Positions 60,093 to 64,000 of a DNA stretch of 64,000 nt are shown one piece after another; positions within the stretch are counted from its first letter, which is position 1, and every line of letters begins with the position of its first letter. Made by a program: the position numbers and the translations under genes. The stretch is from Neptunicella plasticusilytica (GTDB taxonomy: Bacteria; Pseudomonadota; Gammaproteobacteria; Enterobacterales; Alteromonadaceae). Location of the stretch: assembly GCF_047922965.1 (NCBI RefSeq), contig NZ_CP150481.1, positions 2,046,001-2,110,000 of the forward strand, given 5' to 3'. Under the pieces are notes generated by a model. That model was given only the letters and a program-made list of their open reading frames with translations, ran no database searches and was not told the origin of the DNA.

Positions 60093-60542
60093 TTGATAAA
60101 GAAAAAACACACAGGCGTAATTTTTGCGTTAATTTTTCTGGCCGGATTATTTGTATTAGTCAAAATCAATAATCACCAGCTCTCAGATGCGAATAAATCT
60201 TATTGCAGCCTGGAACACGGACAATGTGAAATCAACCAAGGGGAGCAATCCATCCTGTTGCAAATCCAGCCTGAGTCGATCCCGCTTGAAGAAGAATTAT
60301 CACTCACCTTTACCTTGCCCTCCGGGTATAACATAACCCGTGGCTGGATAACCGGTATCAATATGTATATGGGCAAAATTCCGCTGATTATTGAATCCGT
60401 GGATAACAACCAGACTCAGGCAGTGACATTTTTAGGCAGTTGCAGTGAACCGGATATGCAGTGGCTTATGACGCTTGAAGTTGAAAATACACACAGGCAG
60501 CAAACCGATACGCTGTATTTTCGTTTTCGCACTCATAGATAG
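60093..60542 (+). CDS. Orphan membrane-anchored protein divergent from ccoN, possible metal-binding role
   Basis: 149 residues from a TTG start with AGGT seven bases upstream. One N-terminal membrane segment (about 8-24) leads to a periplasmic beta-rich domain (about 35-149). It has INMYMGKIPL and FLGSCSEPDMQW, a Met-x-Met and a Cys-x3-Asp-Met arrangement that could bind copper, and an N-terminal Cys pair (SYCSLEHGQCEI). I do not recognise a named family. Location next to cbb3 genes and the FNR box suggests a part in oxidase assembly (inference). Confidence 0.65.
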   Translation: MIKKKHTGVIFALIFLAGLFVLVKINNHQLSDANKSYCSLEHGQCEINQGEQSILLQIQPESIPLEEELSLTFTLPSGYNITRGWITGINMYMGKIPLIIESVDNNQTQAVTFLGSCSEPDMQWLMTLEVENTHRQQTDTLYFRFRTHR

Positions 60543-60554
60543 ATCCGGATTTAA

Positions 60555-62129
60555 TTACGGGTTGTAATGGCCCATTAAGGTGAGGCTTTCTTCAGCAAAG
60601 CCAGTACCGGCTTCAGTATAAAAGTTAAATACATTGTCTACGCCCGCGCTAAGCAACTTGCGGCGTTCATCTTCATAACGGGCAATTGCCGCCAATTTAC
60701 CTTGATAGTTAACGTTTTTCAGTTGCTGGTTAATATTGGTGATATCACCAATAGAAGGAAGGGCTAGTAAAATAAGCTTGATATGACTGTGATCAATATT
60801 TTCCCATAAATCGACATCCTCGGCGTCGCCCAACATGATCTTGCAACCGGCTTTGCGCTGTTTCTTAACCCGCTCCCGGTCGGCATCCATTCCCCAAACT
60901 TTATCGCCCAATACAGCAGAAAGTGCCTCGTAAGCACCTTTACCTACACGGCCCATACCGACGACCAGCATTTCGGCGTTTCTGGGTTGATGAAGAATAT
61001 CTTCCCTTAAACGCTCTGGTCGTTCAAAGCGACGTATAAAGTCCTTGAATCTGTTGTAGCTTTGGTGAGAATGCTGATACACCATACTGGTCAACACAAA
61101 TGAAAAGCACACCGACAGCGCCAGAATAACCAGCCAGTCCGTCGATACCAGCCCCAGGTTGACACAAAGTGCGACGACAATAAGCCCGAATTCACTGTAG
61201 TTGCTTAGCACTTGTCCAGACAGGTAGGCGGTTCGACCACGTAATTGCAAACGCGTAAATAAGCCAAAAAACAACAGGAATTTCAACGGCAGTAATAATG
61301 CCAGTATCAGGCTAACAAATAGCATATTCATATCGGGCAGAGTGGTAAAACCGATAGAGATGAAAAAACCAATCAGGAACAAGTCCTTAAAACTTAACAA
61401 GGCTTTACTAAGTTCGGCTGCCTTAACATGTTTACTTAGTAGCATGCCTAATAGCAAGGCACCGAGATCCCCCTTGATACCGACCAAGCTGAATAGTTCA
61501 TAACCGCCCAGCGCCAGAAAAAAACCGGTTAGAGGTAATAACTCACCGTGTCCAGCCAGATGCAACAGCTTGCCAATTAAGGGTTTTAACCAATATAGTA
61601 ATACCAGCGCCAACGCCCAGATGGACGGGGTGATTCCGGTGGCTACCACCAAAAAAATCACCGCAATCACGTCTTGCATAACCAGCACGCCGATGGCTAA
61701 TTTGCCATGACGGGTTTTCATCTCGCCATTTTCTTCCAGCACCTTGACCACGCATACTGTGCTGCTAAAACTAAGGGCAAAGGCTAATAGGGCGGCATTT
61801 TTCACATCCATACCGTCAAAATAAACAACCCCGATAATACCAAGCAATGACGCCAGTCCAATGAACGCGGCTATCCATACCAACATATTGGTTACCGCGC
61901 CCAGCCAGATTTCCCGTTTAATCAAGTCAATAACATTGAGTTTTAACCCTATGGTAAACAGCATCAGGGTAATACCGATATCCGCCAGAGCGTGCAGTGT
62001 ATCGTTGGCCTGGTAGCCCAGAAAATTAAGCGCGAAACCGGCCAGCAAGAACCCGATTAGCGGTGGAAAGCGCAACAATCTGACGCCAACACCAAATACT
62101 AACGCGACTAGGATCCAGGTAAATTCCAC
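60555..62129 (-). CDS. CPA2-family cation:proton antiporter with RCK (TrkA-N) domain, Kef/YbaL-like
   Basis: 524 residues. About 12 transmembrane helices form a sodium/hydrogen-exchanger domain (about 1-365) with GLLLG-type and ALSFSSTVCVVKVLEE motifs, followed by an NAD-binding RCK domain (about 390-510; EMLVVGMGRVGKGAYEAL). It resembles YbaL/KefB transporters that move K+ or Na+ against protons. It converges with the 149-residue orphan gene, with 12 bases between the stops. Confidence 0.9.
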   Translation of the reverse strand: MEFTWILVALVFGVGVRLLRFPPLIGFLLAGFALNFLGYQANDTLHALADIGITLMLFTIGLKLNVIDLIKREIWLGAVTNMLVWIAAFIGLASLLGIIGVVYFDGMDVKNAALLAFALSFSSTVCVVKVLEENGEMKTRHGKLAIGVLVMQDVIAVIFLVVATGITPSIWALALVLLYWLKPLIGKLLHLAGHGELLPLTGFFLALGGYELFSLVGIKGDLGALLLGMLLSKHVKAAELSKALLSFKDLFLIGFFISIGFTTLPDMNMLFVSLILALLLPLKFLLFFGLFTRLQLRGRTAYLSGQVLSNYSEFGLIVVALCVNLGLVSTDWLVILALSVCFSFVLTSMVYQHSHQSYNRFKDFIRRFERPERLREDILHQPRNAEMLVVGMGRVGKGAYEALSAVLGDKVWGMDADRERVKKQRKAGCKIMLGDAEDVDLWENIDHSHIKLILLALPSIGDITNINQQLKNVNYQGKLAAIARYEDERRKLLSAGVDNVFNFYTEAGTGFAEESLTLMGHYNP

Positions 62130-62347
62130 ACTAACTCCTTGCTGATATCCATTTGTAGAACTGAATTATAGTTATACCAAGTTTACGACAGTATTAAACT
62201 AACTTATTGAAGTTATTTATAATTATGTAATATTTAAGGTTGATAATCTTGAAGGATTGAGTTCACTATAATTGTGCATTTTCAGTTTATTTTAAGATTC
62301 ATTATTTATATTAGGATCTTTATCCAAGTATGTGACAGGAATTGAGT

Positions 62348-63070
62348 TTGGATCTGAGTATTGTTATTCCGGCCAAAAATGAGAAAGATAATATTGAGCC
62401 GCTGATAAACGAAATTATCGCAGCCATTAGCGGCATCTACGATTTTGAAATCATTTATGTTGATGATGGTAGTGATGATGGAACCTTTGAGGAATTGCTG
62501 CGTCACAAACAACAAGGCAAAGCCTTTATCAAGGTGCTAAAACATCAATATTCAGTTGGCCAAAGTACCGCAATTTGCACAGGTGTTAAGCAAGCCAGCG
62601 GTCGCTGGGTGGTGACGATGGATGCCGACGGGCAAAATGATCCCCGTGATATTCCGCTAATGGTTCAACAAGCAGCCGGGCAGGCGGCCGACAGCCACTT
62701 TTGCATAGCGGGTTATCGTAAAAACAGAAAGGATACCGCCTGGTATCGTCTGCAATCAAAAGTTGCCAACAAAATTCGCAGCAAAATACTTAATGATGGC
62801 ACGCCAGATACTGGCTGCGGCTTAAAAGTATTTCCCAAGCATACTTTTTTAAGTTTGCCCTATTTTGATCATATGCATCGTTTTATTCCGGCATTAGTCA
62901 ACCGTATGCAGGGTAAAGTCATAGTGGTGGAGGTGAATCATCGTAATCGTCACGCGGGCGTATCCAAATACAACATGCTGGGTCGTTTAGGCGTCGGGAT
63001 TGTTGATATGTTTGGCGTAATGTGGCTGCAAAAACGCTATAAACAGCCGGTTGTTATAGAACAACAATGA
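62348..63070 (+). CDS. Glycosyltransferase family 2 (dolichol-phosphate mannosyltransferase/ArnC-like)
   Basis: About 240 residues from TTG 62348 (MDLSIVIPAKNEKDNIEP), chosen because AGGA is seven bases upstream; a TTG two codons earlier is too close to it. GT-A motifs are SIVIPAKNE, VDDGSDDGT, and DADGQNDP (metal-binding DxD). No C-terminal membrane helices are seen, so it is a short DPM1-like enzyme that charges a polyprenyl-phosphate carrier. The next gene overlaps by four bases (ATGA). Confidence 0.9.
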   Translation: MDLSIVIPAKNEKDNIEPLINEIIAAISGIYDFEIIYVDDGSDDGTFEELLRHKQQGKAFIKVLKHQYSVGQSTAICTGVKQASGRWVVTMDADGQNDPRDIPLMVQQAAGQAADSHFCIAGYRKNRKDTAWYRLQSKVANKIRSKILNDGTPDTGCGLKVFPKHTFLSLPYFDHMHRFIPALVNRMQGKVIVVEVNHRNRHAGVSKYNMLGRLGVGIVDMFGVMWLQKRYKQPVVIEQQ

Positions 63071-63783
63071 AGATGAACCGATTTTCACAACTGCAATTTA
63101 ACCTGTTTACGCGCGGCGCTATCTTTATATCCTGCATACTGCTGTTCGGTTATCTGCTAAGCCACAGCACATTATTCGATAGTTTGAACAAAAACTGGAT
63201 CGATGCGCATATTCGTCACAACGGACTATTCGGTATTGCCTATTTTGTTGCAATGGCATCTGTCGCCACTGCATTAGGTGCACCCCGACAGCTGTTAGCC
63301 TTTCTGGGCGGCTATGCATTCGGATTTGTAAACGGAGCGATTTTATCAACTGTTGCAACGACCTTAGGTTGCTTAATTTCATTTAATGTTGCCCGTTATC
63401 TTTTGCGACCTATGATTAAACGCCATTACAGCCAACAAACCTACAAGGTAAACCGTTTTTTAACCGAACAACCCATACTAAAAACCATGATTATTCGACT
63501 GTTACCGGTAGGCAGCAATATCGTGACCAATCTGGTTGCAGGAGTAACGGATATTAAAGCGCGTTATTTTTTCAGCGGCTCTGCGCTGGGTTATATTCCG
63601 CAAATGCTGGTGTTTTCGTTGATGGGAAAGGGCATAGTGGTGTTATCCGGCTGGAAAATTATGTTGAGTATTGCGCTGTTTATTTTATCCAGCATACTCA
63701 GTTTGCATTTGTATAAACAATACAAAGTCACACGCCAGCTAGAAGTCAATTCCTCACAAAACGATAAGATTCATTCGGTTTAA
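63067..63783 (+). CDS. TVP38/TMEM64 (DedA-superfamily) membrane protein
   Basis: 238 residues with about six hydrophobic segments. The SNARE-associated/VTT signature is GAPRQLLAFLGGYAFGFVNGA, given in part, plus RLLPVGSNIVTNLVAGVTDIKARYF. Members act as lipid scramblases or flippases in related systems. Between a polyprenyl-phosphate glycosyltransferase and an ArnT-like transferase it may flip the charged lipid carrier (inference). Confidence 0.88.
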   Translation: MKMNRFSQLQFNLFTRGAIFISCILLFGYLLSHSTLFDSLNKNWIDAHIRHNGLFGIAYFVAMASVATALGAPRQLLAFLGGYAFGFVNGAILSTVATTLGCLISFNVARYLLRPMIKRHYSQQTYKVNRFLTEQPILKTMIIRLLPVGSNIVTNLVAGVTDIKARYFFSGSALGYIPQMLVFSLMGKGIVVLSGWKIMLSIALFILSSILSLHLYKQYKVTRQLEVNSSQNDKIHSV

Positions 63784-63800
63784 CAGCCTCAGGGATCACT

Positions 63801-64000
63801 GTGCAAAAAACACTTTCCTATTATTTCGATTTAAACAAATTCAAACAAGGCACCGATCATCACTTCAATCTTTTATGGCTACTGGTTATTGCCACGGGAT
63901 TGATTGTCATCGGATTGGGACTAAGGGAACCCTGGCCGGCGGATGAACCGCGTTTTGCGCATATTGCCAAAGCGATGGTCGATAGCGGTCAATGGTTTTT
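63801..64000 (+). CDS. ArnT-like glycosyltransferase family 39 protein, N-terminal part
   Basis: A frame from GTG 63801 (AGGGA upstream) runs off the window after 66 codons. It has a first transmembrane segment (FNLLWLLVIATGLIVIG) and then LREPWPADEPRFAHIAKAMV. This is the acidic DE-R loop of PMT/ArnT glycosyltransferases that take sugar from a polyprenyl-phosphate carrier. The pairing with the GT2 and TVP38 genes upstream supports a lipid-A or surface glycan modification set. Confidence 0.85.
   Translation, partial: MQKTLSYYFDLNKFKQGTDHHFNLLWLLVIATGLIVIGLGLREPWPADEPRFAHIAKAMVDSGQWF

Noticed and set aside
1..64000. tRNA genes, rRNA, CRISPR arrays, prophage or transposase genes
   Set aside because: I looked for tRNA T-loop sequences, regular repeat-spacer patterns and recombinase motifs and found none I could support; a tRNA scan was not possible.

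Overview
The window is a chromosomal segment of a gammaproteobacterium, most likely from the Alteromonadales (Alteromonadaceae-like). The reasons are the gene families and their order: fnr-uspE-ttcA next to a complete cbb3 oxidase/maturation cluster, gltA divergent from sdhCDAB-sucABCD, ribB under an FMN riboswitch, and SapC, DUF2987 and YgiQ proteins. The DNA is moderately AT-rich and densely coding. I see no transposase, phage, CRISPR array, rRNA or tRNA. Gene identities come from reading protein motifs; no database search was run.

Layout. 1-6.3 kb: the start of pabB (cut by the window edge), class I fumarase, rmuC, a CBS-pair protein, a small membrane protein and rimO. 6.5-13.4 kb: a patatin/beta-barrel fusion (type Vd-like), then a probable six-gene transcription unit (TPR lipo/periplasmic protein, response regulator, sensor kinase, cupredoxin, FTR1-like permease, outer-membrane barrel). 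13.4-16.4 kb: catalase behind an OxyR-type operator, a frameshifted DUF2061 gene, fabA behind a FabR-type palindrome, and a small basic protein. 16.5-22.3 kb: a CorA/ZntB-type transporter, two MscS-like channels, ribB with its riboswitch, a TonB-like orphan, a VOC protein and a zinc-independent alcohol dehydrogenase-like reductase.

22.4-34.1 kb is the TCA core: gltA on the minus strand, then sdhCDAB, sucA, sucB (with two lipoyl domains) and sucCD, with hairpins or terminators at the sdhB/sucA and sucB/sucC junctions. 34.2-44.3 kb: glnS, fur, a chemoreceptor, a GST, scoAB with a divergent LysR regulator, a MITE-like element and ygiQ. 44.4-50.1 kb: SapC, sirtuin, LysE exporter, a second MITE-like element, a GVGE-repeat exported protein, and an overlapping trio (membrane protein, Bax-like glucosaminidase, DUF2987).

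50.1-59.9 kb is a minus-strand respiratory block: ccoNOQP, then a terminator, ccoH-I-S, a TauE/SafE-like protein, fnr, uspE and ttcA. A perfect FNR box lies upstream of ccoN and is shared with a divergent 149-residue orphan. 60.5-64 kb: a CPA2 antiporter, then a GT2 - TVP38/TMEM64 - GT39 (ArnT-like) set running off the end.

The most unusual items are the two-component/cupredoxin/FTR1-like/barrel cassette, whose permease has lost both REXXE iron motifs; two MITE-like elements abutting or entering the 3' ends of genes; the duplicated lipoyl domain of sucB, with a 60-bp exact repeat; and the FNR-box-linked orphan with Met/Cys motifs next to the cbb3 operon.
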